From positions 620,001 to 684,000 of the forward strand of contig CALRWV020000001.1 in NCBI GenBank assembly GCA_943371965.1: 64,000 bases of DNA. The letters are read 5' to 3'. This document shows, in pieces, positions 9,401 to 16,700 of this stretch; the stretch's first letter is position 1, and every line of letters begins with the position of its first letter. The notes below the pieces were generated by a model. It was not told the DNA's origin. It worked only from the letters and a program-made list of their open reading frames with translations, and did no database searches. The stretch is from CALRWV02 sp943371965 (lineage in GTDB: Bacteria; Bacteroidota; JABWAT01). A program made the position numbers and the translations under genes.

Positions 9401-11115
9401 GTTACGATCCTGACGGTGATGCTTTCACAACCAAATGGCAGTTCGGTGAAGGTTCAGAATCGACTGAGAGCAATCCGGCATTTGTTTTCAGGAAACCCGG
9501 TTTGTATGAAGTGAAATTATTTCTTCATGATGGATTTTCAGATCAACCGACCGTTGCAACCATTCCGGTAATTGTGGAAGGTTCTCCAATTGCGATGATG
9601 AGTTTTTCAGATACTACGGTTTGCGTGAATTCACCAATTTTATTTGACGGAACAAAAAGTACTGATCCAAACGGACAAATTGGTTCTTATACCTGGGATT
9701 TTGGTGATGGCTCAACCGCATTCGGTTCAACTGTAACCCATCTTTATGCAGAAGCCGGTGTTTACAATGTTACTTTGAATGTAATGGGAACCGGCAGCGG
9801 TCAGTGCAGCAAGGTAAATCAAACGGCTGCAACTGTTAGAGTGGTTCAGGGACCATCAGTTTCGATTTCATCGCTTGATTGGGTGAGTCCGAATGAAAAT
9901 GTAGATTTCAGTGCAATTGCGGGAAAATCAAACAGCAATATTCTCGAATACATCTGGGAAATCAAAAAGGATGGAAAAGTTTATCAGGTTAAAGGTGATG
10001 GAATTTCCTATGAATTCGGACAGCCCGGTGAATACTGGATTTCAGTAACCATCAACACGGATTCCAAAACTTCCTGCAATTCTGCAACCGATTCAAAGAA
10101 AATAAAGGTGAATGCAAAACCTGAAATTGTTTGGGATATGGTTTCAACTCTTGCCGAAGGTGAACGGTTGCTTCTTGATGCAAGAAAATCAAAAGACTCA
10201 GATGGAATTATAACAAAATATGAATGGTATCTGGATTCCAAATTAGTTGCAATTGATCCCGTTGTTACAGTTCCAGTTATAGGTAACGGAGAACATCAGG
10301 TTGAATTGAAAATAACGGATAACTCTCCAACCAGTTCACGGTCTGTTACCATGACGAAAAAGGTAACTGTCAATTCCGGACCAAAACCATCGTTTACATT
10401 GGCAGATATCATTTACGAAAAAGAAACGGTGAAATTTTCTGCAGACAAAACAACAGATAAAGATGGTGATGTGTTGACTTCAATCTGGAAAGTGGATGGA
10501 AATACTGTTCCAGCAAACGAAGCTGTCTTTACAGGTGGTAAACATGTGATTACTTTAATTCAGAATGATGGAAAAAATCAGACAAATTCTGTTGATTCCA
10601 TCAAGAAGGAAATTTTTGTAACTCCAATGCCTGATTTGAGTTTTGAACTTCCGGCAAATGCAGTTTCAGGAACAAAATTGAATATCAGAGAAATTACCGG
10701 TGATCCGCATATTTATTTCCTTCAGGGCGGAAATGCTGCGGAATCAGTTGAATTGACTTCTGTAGGAACTTCAACGGTCACGTTTATCTGGAAACCAAAA
10801 TCTGAAATTCTGGCCGATAACAAACAAACGATTCAAATTTGGGAACCTGTTAAATTTACCGAAACACGTGAGCCTTTGACTATTGTCTGGAATCCATCAA
10901 ATCCATCGGTTTTGGTAACTGTTCCATCAATCAACCGGACAGCAAATCATCCTGTTTCCTATCAATGGCTGAAAAACGGAAAAGTTGTTGCCGACGGAAA
11001 AATTGCAGAAGTGCCGCTGACAAAAGGGAAGAATGAATTTGTTGTTAGGGTAACCGATAAACTGGTGACAGGAAGCGTTGTTGCTGAGACGGTTTTGGTT
11101 GTTGAGTGTGAGTAA
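6427..11115 (+). CDS. Very large secreted protein with tandem PKD domains
   Basis: The 1562-residue product starts with a signal peptide (MKKYIFALLILTAFTVSNLNAQ, cleavage near 21). After a ~330-residue unique N-terminal region comes a series of about a dozen PKD/Ig-like repeats of ~90 residues, recognisable by WDFGDG, SSDADNKI and SKDSDG motifs and by the xHLYxxxGxY ending. PKD repeats are stiff extracellular stalks in adhesins, enzymes and surface layers. I see no catalytic domain and no recognisable type IX sorting domain at the C-terminus, which ends VLVVECE. It follows the FecR gene by 10 bp. The last ~75 bp of the gene recur downstream at 12120-12209 and in part at 11568-11591. Confidence 0.9.
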   Translation: MKKYIFALLILTAFTVSNLNAQEVYLSISGSKASGLSGNNLSPNDYWIVPGANSGPSQLSVFDAALAGSADVIQTAKNTTTTYSLYRFEQIYRKNGNEFSEVKEKSAPVFSVTVLDEQIYANRWVDLTQIKSNPDGWILRVSVSDGDDINCYKIQIPGWKIYSRDFSAGFYKINPSDEVQIYPFNSDSPVGKDFVSKGEEDSKIFLKDEFGYSTLLNGNWSGWKTKQFDMQNRWGLSLTGSNLLVNTLYVYSKNTVTFWDLSTIITTRVSKPVLGIDQLAGKSCFEAKLALKEESQRGIESESVSWIYNNSRFGTGFSSDLDFGDAGKFTVTTLLENRNQYFPKYISQTHQVNINAAPTAVISSPKTIVAAGENLVVNSDKSSDPEKSILSRQWFVNGEYRGNQTFLLFSGLVPGNYTIKLIVNDQTPNSFCTTNSTEIMVRVNAQPYVEIVSIPMFSRLEKVEFSANIELDSDNEPLKYKWEGAGIITAKDKKEISIKHEDFGRFPITLTITDNSGVSNSSYTTSAFYIVNAEPVPRFDLISQAAPGNTVSVSGIKTTDFDTKELEYNWSLSDGRTFAGRDASFQFENPGDYDFTLAVNDGQKVSNSIQSITKSIHINYPPEPVIAGQSVSTSSKQVFSAESSSDADNKIVSYIWDFGDGLADKGKKVTHLFAKSGKYIVKLTVDDGQKQTNSIQSVTHDLVINKYPTADFVAAKKVEPNKPFEVDGSKSFDIDGEVSKYEWLIDGVSSASGATTSLQVSEPGNHTISLKVTDNSGFDDAVSLKSVTIQSNYSPVVKFKTTPEIAEPKIPVVFDATGTNDPDGKIKSVIWKFSDGTVLIGNKVSKTFDQSGIVEFTVSADDGENYGNSVTTISSSILVNNPPIILTSNKIRSNNSRIFLNAASSYDADGHALSFEWLLPNNQKRTESSFYWDAPNGGVHFITLTVNDGQKSKNSISRESIQVLINRPVVAVVDSLVRACTGQTILFNSSLCYDPDGDAFTTKWQFGEGSESTESNPAFVFRKPGLYEVKLFLHDGFSDQPTVATIPVIVEGSPIAMMSFSDTTVCVNSPILFDGTKSTDPNGQIGSYTWDFGDGSTAFGSTVTHLYAEAGVYNVTLNVMGTGSGQCSKVNQTAATVRVVQGPSVSISSLDWVSPNENVDFSAIAGKSNSNILEYIWEIKKDGKVYQVKGDGISYEFGQPGEYWISVTINTDSKTSCNSATDSKKIKVNAKPEIVWDMVSTLAEGERLLLDARKSKDSDGIITKYEWYLDSKLVAIDPVVTVPVIGNGEHQVELKITDNSPTSSRSVTMTKKVTVNSGPKPSFTLADIIYEKETVKFSADKTTDKDGDVLTSIWKVDGNTVPANEAVFTGGKHVITLIQNDGKNQTNSVDSIKKEIFVTPMPDLSFELPANAVSGTKLNIREITGDPHIYFLQGGNAAESVELTSVGTSTVTFIWKPKSEILADNKQTIQIWEPVKFTETREPLTIVWNPSNPSVLVTVPSINRTANHPVSYQWLKNGKVVADGKIAEVPLTKGKNEFVVRVTDKLVTGSVVAETVLVVECE

Positions 11116-11122
11116 GGGAAAT

Positions 11123-11506
11123 ATGGATAGTTTACTTGTTTCCAGTATGATATCTGGTTTAATTATTTCTTATTTCTTAATGAATTATTTAAAACTAAAA
11201 GAAAAAAAATATTTTTATCGATCAGTTGCTTCCTTACTTTTGCTCACTTTCATTTTATCTATATTTGTTCTCATATTAGATCTGCAAAAAAGAGTTTTAT
11301 ACACTTTCCTAATTCCTATAGTTTACTTGATATTTTACCAAATATTGAGACAATCATTCATTTATTTGTATAAAAGAGAACCAGTAATTGCAATACAAGG
11401 ATTAATGGAAGAGGCTGAGAGATTGGGGTATTCTCTTGAAGATGAGTATTTTAGTTTTTTAACTGGAATAATTTCAATTGGATCATTGTGTATTATTTTG
11501 ATTTAA
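11123..11506 (+). CDS. Small integral membrane protein of unknown function
   Basis: I place the start at the ATG at 11123 (127 residues) because AAGGGAA stands just before it and the region upstream of it overlaps the end of the PKD gene in another frame. Hydrophobic segments near the N-terminus (SMISGLIISYFLMNYL), near 35-60 and 65-85, and at the very end suggest four membrane passes. A charged segment with EEAERLGYSLEDEYFSFLTG lies before the last helix. I do not recognise a family. It sits directly behind the first copy of the PKD gene 3' end. Confidence 0.6.
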   Translation: MDSLLVSSMISGLIISYFLMNYLKLKEKKYFYRSVASLLLLTFILSIFVLILDLQKRVLYTFLIPIVYLIFYQILRQSFIYLYKREPVIAIQGLMEEAERLGYSLEDEYFSFLTGIISIGSLCIILI

Positions 11507-11567
11507 TCAGTTACCAATTATTTACAATTGCTCTCTAACTGTTCTTTGATTGTTTGTCAGCACTGTA

Positions 11568-11591
11568 ACGGATTTGGTTGTTGAGAACGAG
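11568..11591 (+). repeat. Partial remnant of the PKD gene 3' end
   Basis: The 24 bases match the end of the PKD gene (11089-11112) at 20 positions, in the same orientation. A better copy lies at 12120-12209. The copy is short, so chance is not excluded, but its position between two small genes fits the pattern of repeated gene ends in this stretch. Confidence 0.35.
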
Positions 11592-11713
11592 TATAAAAAA
11601 ATTATAAAATGCTGTTTCCTAAAACTTATTCAAAGTTAGACCAGATTCAGTATAATTAGCATTTCGAAATAATTTAGTACGTACTATAGAAATTATTATT
11701 AAGATGAATTAAA

Positions 11714-12061
11714 ATGACGTTAAAATATTTTTTTAAAATATTGGGATTTTCATTATTCAAAGATGTCTATTTTATTTTAGCTTCATATTATTTAGCCTAC
11801 AAATTAAACGTGAATCCTCAGCCAATTAATTTCAAATCAATTGATTTATTATTTATTGTTTATGTATTTGGACCATATATGACAATGTCATTTTTAATTG
11901 TATACTTACCCTTGGGAATTCTATTAAAGAGCGCAAATGAGACTAAAGTAAAGTATTTATTTGTTTTATTTTTTATAGCGATTGAATCAGTTGCCTTTTA
12001 CTTTATGGCAAATCCATATTGGTATGTAATAATTTACAAAATAATAATAACAGGAGTATAA
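11714..12061 (+). CDS. Small integral membrane protein of unknown function
   Basis: The 115-residue product has three to four hydrophobic stretches (near 10-28, 48-75, 84-100 and the C-terminus) and few charged residues, so it is an integral membrane protein. There is no recognisable motif. Codon use is very AT-rich compared with the conserved genes around it, in keeping with an accessory origin. It stands alone between repeat copies of the PKD gene end, about 200 bp after the previous ORF. Confidence 0.5.
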   Translation: MTLKYFFKILGFSLFKDVYFILASYYLAYKLNVNPQPINFKSIDLLFIVYVFGPYMTMSFLIVYLPLGILLKSANETKVKYLFVLFFIAIESVAFYFMANPYWYVIIYKIIITGV

Positions 12062-12119
12062 ATATATTTGTTTTTTAGAAAAGAGATTAATACCAAATAT
12101 GAGTAGATTTTACTATTGC

Positions 12120-12209
12120 ATGAATGAAAAATATGTTGTTAGGGTAACCGACAAACTTGTCAACGGAAGCGTTGTTGCTGAGACGATTTTGGTTGTTGAG
12201 TGTGAATGA
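12120..12209 (+). pseudogene. Detached copy of the 3' end of the PKD-repeat gene
   Basis: A 29-codon frame ends VVECE and then stop, as in the real PKD protein. Over 72 aligned bases (12135-12206 against 11041-11112) I count 65 identities, and most changes are silent or conservative. No PKD body precedes it. It is a duplicated gene end, probably left by recombination or by loss of a second PKD gene. A lipoprotein gene starts 16 bp after its stop, echoing the arrangement behind the intact PKD gene. Confidence 0.75.
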
Positions 12210-12225
12210 AATTTAAAAGAAATTT

Positions 12226-12738
12226 ATGAGACTAAATAAAATATTAATTTTACTTGGAATACAACTTATTTTAGGCTGCAAATCTGATCAGAAAATAAAC
12301 AATGATGTTATTGAAAAAAGTAATTTATCAGATTCAAGTACTATTTCAGTAAATGTTAAAAATAAAACTGAGGAATTGAAAGATACTTGGAATCTAAAAA
12401 GCAATTTGAATGAATCCTACTTCTCAGATTCGAGAGTTGGTATTTTATTTAAAATGAAAGAGAATCGTGTTGTTGGGGAACTTAAAGGAACTTTGGATAA
12501 AGATGAAGGATCAGTCGTTTATGTTGATGCAATTATAGATAGTATAATTATTTTAAATGATAAGATGTTTAATTGCATGTTGCTGCCACATGAATTTTAT
12601 AATTCGGAAAATCACAATGAAAAAGTTGGCGGACTTAATGAGTATACAAAATTAATAGGGACCATTGTATATAAAAATAAATTAAACTTGAGAGATTATT
12701 ATGGTGAGTATTATTTTACATTGGATTTAATAAAGTAA
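12226..12738 (+). CDS. Putative lipoprotein of unknown function
   Basis: The 170-residue product begins with a lipoprotein signal peptide; the lipobox LILGC places the lipidated Cys at 18. The mature part is hydrophilic, rich in Asn, Lys and Asp, with a beta-rich middle (RVGILFKMKENRVVGELKG). I do not recognise a family. It follows the detached PKD gene end. There is a strong AT bias. It could be an envelope protein related to the upstream surface operon, but this is only positional. Confidence 0.6.
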   Translation: MRLNKILILLGIQLILGCKSDQKINNDVIEKSNLSDSSTISVNVKNKTEELKDTWNLKSNLNESYFSDSRVGILFKMKENRVVGELKGTLDKDEGSVVYVDAIIDSIIILNDKMFNCMLLPHEFYNSENHNEKVGGLNEYTKLIGTIVYKNKLNLRDYYGEYYFTLDLIK

Positions 12739-12792
12739 ATTAGGCGAAATAATATTTTTTACCTCACTCCAAAAATAAAGTGATATTCAGAT

Positions 12793-13683
12793 TCAACTCC
12801 CAAACACAACCCTCATTTTAAACGGCAATAATTTTATTTCAATCTGTTTGGCATTCGTATCAATGATTTCACCATCGGTGTGAATGCTGAGTCCGACCTG
12901 AGATGTAATTTTTCCATGATCAGAAGTGAACGTTTGAACTTCAGGTTCAAGTGTGTGGATTCCTTTAATCACTTTGGTAATGACAAATGGAACTCTTCTT
13001 TTTCTTACTCCTGAAATAAAAGTTATGTGAAACAATCCATCATCCAGCAAAGCACCGGGAGATAAATGAAACATGCCACCTGCACTGTAACCGTTCCCGA
13101 AATTGGCAAGAAAAATCGGGATATCAATTTCTTCACCGTGAATTTCAAATTTCACATTGGGTTCTTTGTAGGTAAATAAAGTTGTGACAACTGCATACAA
13201 ATAAGCCAGAATCCCCATTCCTTTGTGTTTGTTGGCCTTTGCGGCGGCAACAGCATCAAAACCAGTCCCAAGTCCGTTAATGAAATAGCGGGTTGTATTT
13301 TCTGTTTTCACAAAACCAAGATCAACCGGTTTTACAATATTTTTTCCCAATTGCTCCAATGCTTCTTTTACATTGGTATGCATTCCAACCATTTTCAGAA
13401 AATCGTTTCCGGTTCCGCTTGGGATAATTCCAAAAATCACATCACGGTCATAAATTCCATTAACAACTTCATTGATGGTTCCATCACCGCCAACTGCGAT
13501 AACATGTGTGAAATCAGCGGGAAGATCACGTGCAATTTCAATTGAATTGCCTATATATTTCGAATAAAAAAGTTCGCCGTTGATGGCTTTGTGTTTGAGC
13601 TGTGATTCCAAATCTTTGCCGAGTTTTTTACCCTTGCCGCCACCGGCATTCGGGTTTACAATGAACGCATATTTGTTGATCAT
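12793..13683 (-). CDS. Diacylglycerol/lipid kinase family protein (YegS/BmrU type)
   Basis: The 296-residue length is typical. The N-terminal nucleotide-binding domain has NPNAGGGKGKK (about 10-20) and GGDGTINEVVNG (about 65-76), the defining ATP-binding motifs of the DAGK catalytic family, and a C-terminal beta-sandwich follows. Members phosphorylate lipids such as diacylglycerol or phosphatidylglycerol at the membrane; the exact substrate cannot be read from the sequence. It is monocistronic here: a strong hairpin terminator lies upstream at 13788-13817, separating it from the lipoprotein gene read in the same direction. Confidence 0.92.
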   Translation of the reverse strand: MINKYAFIVNPNAGGGKGKKLGKDLESQLKHKAINGELFYSKYIGNSIEIARDLPADFTHVIAVGGDGTINEVVNGIYDRDVIFGIIPSGTGNDFLKMVGMHTNVKEALEQLGKNIVKPVDLGFVKTENTTRYFINGLGTGFDAVAAAKANKHKGMGILAYLYAVVTTLFTYKEPNVKFEIHGEEIDIPIFLANFGNGYSAGGMFHLSPGALLDDGLFHITFISGVRKRRVPFVITKVIKGIHTLEPEVQTFTSDHGKITSQVGLSIHTDGEIIDTNAKQIEIKLLPFKMRVVFGS

Positions 13684-13787
13684 ATAAAATTATAAGGGTT
13701 ATTTTCAGTATTTGGTTGCGATTGTGTGAAGATAAATAAAAAAGCAGAAAAGTGGTTGAATTACCTCAGATTTGATAAAAAACAAAA

Positions 13788-13817
13788 AAGCCCCATAAGA
13801 GTTAACTTATGGGGCTT
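13788..13817. terminator. Bidirectional rho-independent terminator, copy 1
   Basis: A perfect 12-bp stem (AAGCCCCATAAG with CTTATGGGGCTT) with loop AGTTAA is flanked by A-runs on the left and T/A-runs on the right, so it can stop transcription from either side. It ends the peptide-lipoprotein unit read leftward. A 41-bp stretch here (13779-13819) is identical to 14922-14962. Confidence 0.85.
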
Positions 13818-13849
13818 TTAAAAAATACATGAGAAATCAAAAATTAAAA

Positions 13850-14539
13850 TTACTTCTCAGATAATTCCCGTTTTGCAACCATGATTTTTGTAATCACCTC
13901 TTGCTGCTTATCAAGTGTCAATTTTTTTGACTCTGATTCCATTGCCTTTAAACAATCATCACATTTTACTGTTTCAAGATATTTACCTGCTGTTAATTGT
14001 GATGCAGAAAGAATCTCATCATGTTTTTCTTTTGATAATTTTGACCCTAATTTATTCAAAGCAGTTGAAATTAAATCTAAATCTGGTTGAGAACATTCTT
14101 TAAGAACAGAAAGATGATATTCCAATCTAGAATATTTGCTATCATCCCAGTTGTTGTCGGCCAGCATATTTTTAACAACTTTATATGACAATTCATTTTG
14201 GATTTGATATAAAAATACACTCTCATTAAAAGTATTGTAAGTTTGTACTGCGACTTGATCTGCTTCCTTCCAGTCAACTGATGGTTTAAAATAGCTTTCT
14301 GTATTCATAAGGTGAGTCAAAATTTGACGATATTCATTTTCATAAGCTTTTTTCTGTTCAGCAGTTAATGATTCATCATGTGTTAACATGTAAATGTCTT
14401 TCTTTCCTTCTGGTATCATTCCAGGAATAAACATTTCCACTGTACTTGGTTTTTCACTGGCATGATCACTGCTGCATCCTAAAATTGGCAATAACAAAGT
14501 GAGTGAAAGTATAATTTTAATTTTTAGTCTTGTTTGCAT
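13850..14539 (-). CDS. Putative lipoprotein of unknown function
   Basis: The start chosen is the ATG at 14539 (229 residues). It has GGAAAAAG before it and begins a proper lipoprotein signal with lipobox LPILGC, whereas a longer reading would run back into the neighbouring peptide gene in another frame. The mature protein is helical and highly charged, with a GMIPEGKKDIYML segment after the lipid anchor and a KCDDCLKAM motif near 195 that could bind a metal or form a disulfide. No family is recognised. It lies 34 bp behind the small secreted peptide gene in the same direction, and the two are bracketed by identical terminators. An immunity or chaperone role for the peptide is conceivable but untested. 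Confidence 0.72.
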   Translation of the reverse strand: MQTRLKIKIILSLTLLLPILGCSSDHASEKPSTVEMFIPGMIPEGKKDIYMLTHDESLTAEQKKAYENEYRQILTHLMNTESYFKPSVDWKEADQVAVQTYNTFNESVFLYQIQNELSYKVVKNMLADNNWDDSKYSRLEYHLSVLKECSQPDLDLISTALNKLGSKLSKEKHDEILSASQLTAGKYLETVKCDDCLKAMESESKKLTLDKQQEVITKIMVAKRELSEK

Positions 14540-14573
14540 TTCTTTTTCCTTTGATTGAATATTGTAGTTTAAA

Positions 14574-14798
14574 TTAATTCCATCCACCCTTACAAACTCC
14601 GCCCCAGTCACCAGATCCTGTCCATGTTCCACTTCCGCCGCTTCCACAATTTATATACATTTTCCACTCAGAACCTGTTTGTATTACAGTAGTAGTACAT
14701 CCACCTGATGACCACGAACAAAAGTCAATTGCGGGTAATGCAAACAAAGTAATTGATAACAAACTCAACATAACAATTGATAATATTTTCTTCTTCAT
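14574..14798 (-). CDS. Small secreted Cys/Gly/Trp-rich peptide
   Basis: The 74-residue ORF has a good ribosome-binding site (AAGGAAG) 7 bp before its ATG and a clear signal peptide: KKK, then a hydrophobic core to about residue 22 (LFALPA). The remaining ~50 residues carry four cysteines (27, 34, 51, 69), four tryptophans and many Gly and Ser, for example CGSGGSGTWTGSGDW. This composition suits a small disulfide-bonded exported peptide: a bacteriocin-like factor, a signalling peptide or a surface glue. There is no known family that I recognise. A lipoprotein gene follows 34 bp downstream. Confidence 0.65.
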   Translation of the reverse strand: MKKKILSIVMLSLLSITLFALPAIDFCSWSSGGCTTTVIQTGSEWKMYINCGSGGSGTWTGSGDWGGVCKGGWN

Positions 14799-14930
14799 AA
14801 AACTTCCTTTTCAATAATTATTATTTTTTCCCTCGAGATCACCTAACCCACATATACAAACTACGTATTTTTTTTTTTCTAATGCAATGCTAATTTAAAA
14901 TAGTTGCCCAACTCTTTCCATAAAACAAAA

Positions 14931-14960
14931 AAGCCCCATAAGAGTTAACTTATGGGGCTT
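14931..14960. terminator. Bidirectional rho-independent terminator, copy 2
   Basis: It has the same 12-bp stem and AGTTAA loop as at 13788-13817, again with A-run and T-run on its two sides, and in the same orientation. It lies just behind the TPR gene (read leftward, stop at 14983) and before the peptide gene. Confidence 0.85.
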
Positions 14961-14982
14961 TTTAAACAAAAATCAATCATTA

Positions 14983-15675
14983 TTAATTGGTCGAATACAT
15001 CGCAATGTATTTATCGGCTTCTTTTGCGTAAGAAGATTTTTCGTAATTTTCTTTGATGTCTTTGAAACAGTCAACTGCACTGCTCAATTCTTTTGCTTCA
15101 GCATAATTCAAACCGGCAAGGTATAAATAACGAGGGGAAGCAATTGAGTTTTTCGCCAACTTTGCAGCTTTTTTGTATTTGGAAGCAGCATCAGCATATT
15201 CTTTGGCAACTTCAAGGGTTGCCGCATAACCTGCAATTGCAGCAGATTGAATCAATGGATCACTGCTGTCAACTTCATTGAAGTATTCTTTGGCTTCGTC
15301 AAATTTTTTCAGGTTGTAATAATAACTTCCTGTGTAAAAAGCTGCCAATTCTCCGGTTGGAGTCCCGTTGAAATCATCTGCAATGGCTTTCAATCCGGTG
15401 ATTTGAAGAGCTGGATCGCCATCAATTGCTTTTTCATAATTTGCCTGTTCAATTAAAGTGTGAACTTTTGCAAACAATTCAGCAGCTTCGGTTTCTTTTG
15501 AAGATTGGTTCCAGAAATACAAAACTGACAATAAAACTGCAGCTACCAAAACTCCCAATCCGATCAGGATCTGATTTTGAAATTTGAAATAAAAATCAGC
15601 AACTTTTGAATAAAACGTAATGAGCTGATCTTCTTTGATTTCTTTGTGTGTAATCTGTTTTCTGGCTTTTAACAT
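14983..15675 (-). CDS. Membrane-anchored TPR protein (YfgM/Tol-Pal-like tetratricopeptide family)
   Basis: The 230-residue product has a short cytoplasmic N-terminus, one transmembrane helix near 36-56 (ILIGLGVLVAAVLLSVLYFW) and then TPR-like helical pairs to the end, with repeats such as AAFYTGSYYYNLKKFDEAKEY and ASPRYLYLAGLNYAEAKEL. The layout matches the YfgM-type and related bacterial TPR proteins that act as periplasmic chaperone partners or scaffold factors. It stands alone between folD and terminator copy 2, with a TAGGAAAT sequence ahead of the ATG. Confidence 0.8.
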   Translation of the reverse strand: MLKARKQITHKEIKEDQLITFYSKVADFYFKFQNQILIGLGVLVAAVLLSVLYFWNQSSKETEAAELFAKVHTLIEQANYEKAIDGDPALQITGLKAIADDFNGTPTGELAAFYTGSYYYNLKKFDEAKEYFNEVDSSDPLIQSAAIAGYAATLEVAKEYADAASKYKKAAKLAKNSIASPRYLYLAGLNYAEAKELSSAVDCFKDIKENYEKSSYAKEADKYIAMYSTN

Positions 15676-15815
15676 CGGATTTCCTAATTGGTCTTTTCTT
15701 TTTGAATCACTCTGAGTTTTCCGGAGAAATGACTGGCTTTTTTCTGCGAGATATACTGCACACCGGCGAGACTCTGTGCAACAATCAAACTAAATAAAAT
15801 TTTGAAGTTGCAAAG

Positions 15816-16700
15816 TTAAGAAAATATTTTGCCTGTTGCACTAAGAAACGTATTTTTTAACAACATTGCGATGGTCATCGGCCCAACTCCACCTGGAACT
15901 GGAGTAATTGCCGCACATTTAGGGAAACAACCTTCGTAATCAACATCACCAACCAGTCTGAATCCACTTTTTTTGGATGGATCAGCAATCCGGTTCATTC
16001 CAACATCGATAATGACTACTCCATCTTTGATCATATCGGCTGTAACTGAATTCTGTCTTCCAACAGCAGCAACAATAATATCAGCCTGTTTGGTGTACTG
16101 GGCAATGTTTTTGGTTCCGGTATGGCAAATGGTTACTGTGGCATTGGCTGTCTTTGATTTTTGAACCAAAAGATTAGCCATCGGTTTGCCAACAATATTG
16201 CTTCTTCCAATTACAACAACATGTTTTCCATCAGGAAGATGACCGCTTCGTTCAAGCATGACAATGATTCCAGCAGGAGTGCAGGGAGCAAAACAAGGTT
16301 CACCAATAACCAGTTTTCCAGCATTGATGGGGTGAAAACCATCCACATCTTTTTTATAATCGATGGTTTCGATCACTTTTGAAGAATTGATATGATCGGG
16401 AAGAGGAAGTTGAACCAGAATTCCATGAATATCTGATCGGTTGTTGTATTTACGTACCAGATCAAGCAGATCATTTTCCGAAATGGTGGATGGTTGTCTG
16501 TCAGTAATGCTTAAAAACCCTGCTTCTTCACATGCTTTCTGTTTTGCTCCCACATAAGTTTGGGAAGCTGGATTTTCTCCAACCAGAATTACAGCCAAGC
16601 CTGGAACAATTCCTTTTTCAGCTTTCAGTTTTGCGACATCACTTTTAATTTCTGTTTTTAATTGCTCGGAAATTGCTTTCCCGTCTATAATCTGCGTCAT
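15816..16700 (-). CDS. folD: Bifunctional methylenetetrahydrofolate dehydrogenase/cyclohydrolase FolD
   Basis: The 294 residues are the full FolD length. The enzyme converts 5,10-methylene-THF to 10-formyl-THF in cytosolic one-carbon metabolism. Signatures are TYVGAKQKACEEAG (with the catalytic Lys near 55), GILVQLPLPDHI, DYKKDVDGFHPINAGKL, VVIGRSNIVGKPMANLL for the NADP site, and the closing TPVPGGVGPMTIAML. The ATG overlaps the stop of the YmdB-type gene by 4 bp, so the two are co-translated. Confidence 0.97.
   Translation of the reverse strand: MTQIIDGKAISEQLKTEIKSDVAKLKAEKGIVPGLAVILVGENPASQTYVGAKQKACEEAGFLSITDRQPSTISENDLLDLVRKYNNRSDIHGILVQLPLPDHINSSKVIETIDYKKDVDGFHPINAGKLVIGEPCFAPCTPAGIIVMLERSGHLPDGKHVVVIGRSNIVGKPMANLLVQKSKTANATVTICHTGTKNIAQYTKQADIIVAAVGRQNSVTADMIKDGVVIIDVGMNRIADPSKKSGFRLVGDVDYEGCFPKCAAITPVPGGVGPMTIAMLLKNTFLSATGKIFS

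Noticed and set aside
11078..11122. Start of the small membrane gene inside the end of the PKD gene
   Set aside because: The first 15 codons overlap a coding frame and lack a ribosome-binding site; the ATG at 11123 has AAGGGAA before it.
6427..12738. Reading the PKD locus as a polymorphic toxin with immunity genes
   Set aside because: The end of the PKD protein is an ordinary Ig-like region with no toxin domain, and the small genes behind it show no immunity-family features. Only the repeated gene end remains unusual.
14540..14647. 36-residue N-terminal extension of the lipoprotein at 13850
   Set aside because: It overlaps the secreted peptide gene in another frame, and the ATG at 14539 begins a correct lipobox signal with a ribosome-binding site.
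15686..15787. Short minus-strand frame between the TPR gene and folD (starting at a TTG, ending KEKTN)
   Set aside because: It is only about 34 codons with no start ATG, ribosome-binding site or known family. It looks faintly protein-like, but I cannot support it as a gene.
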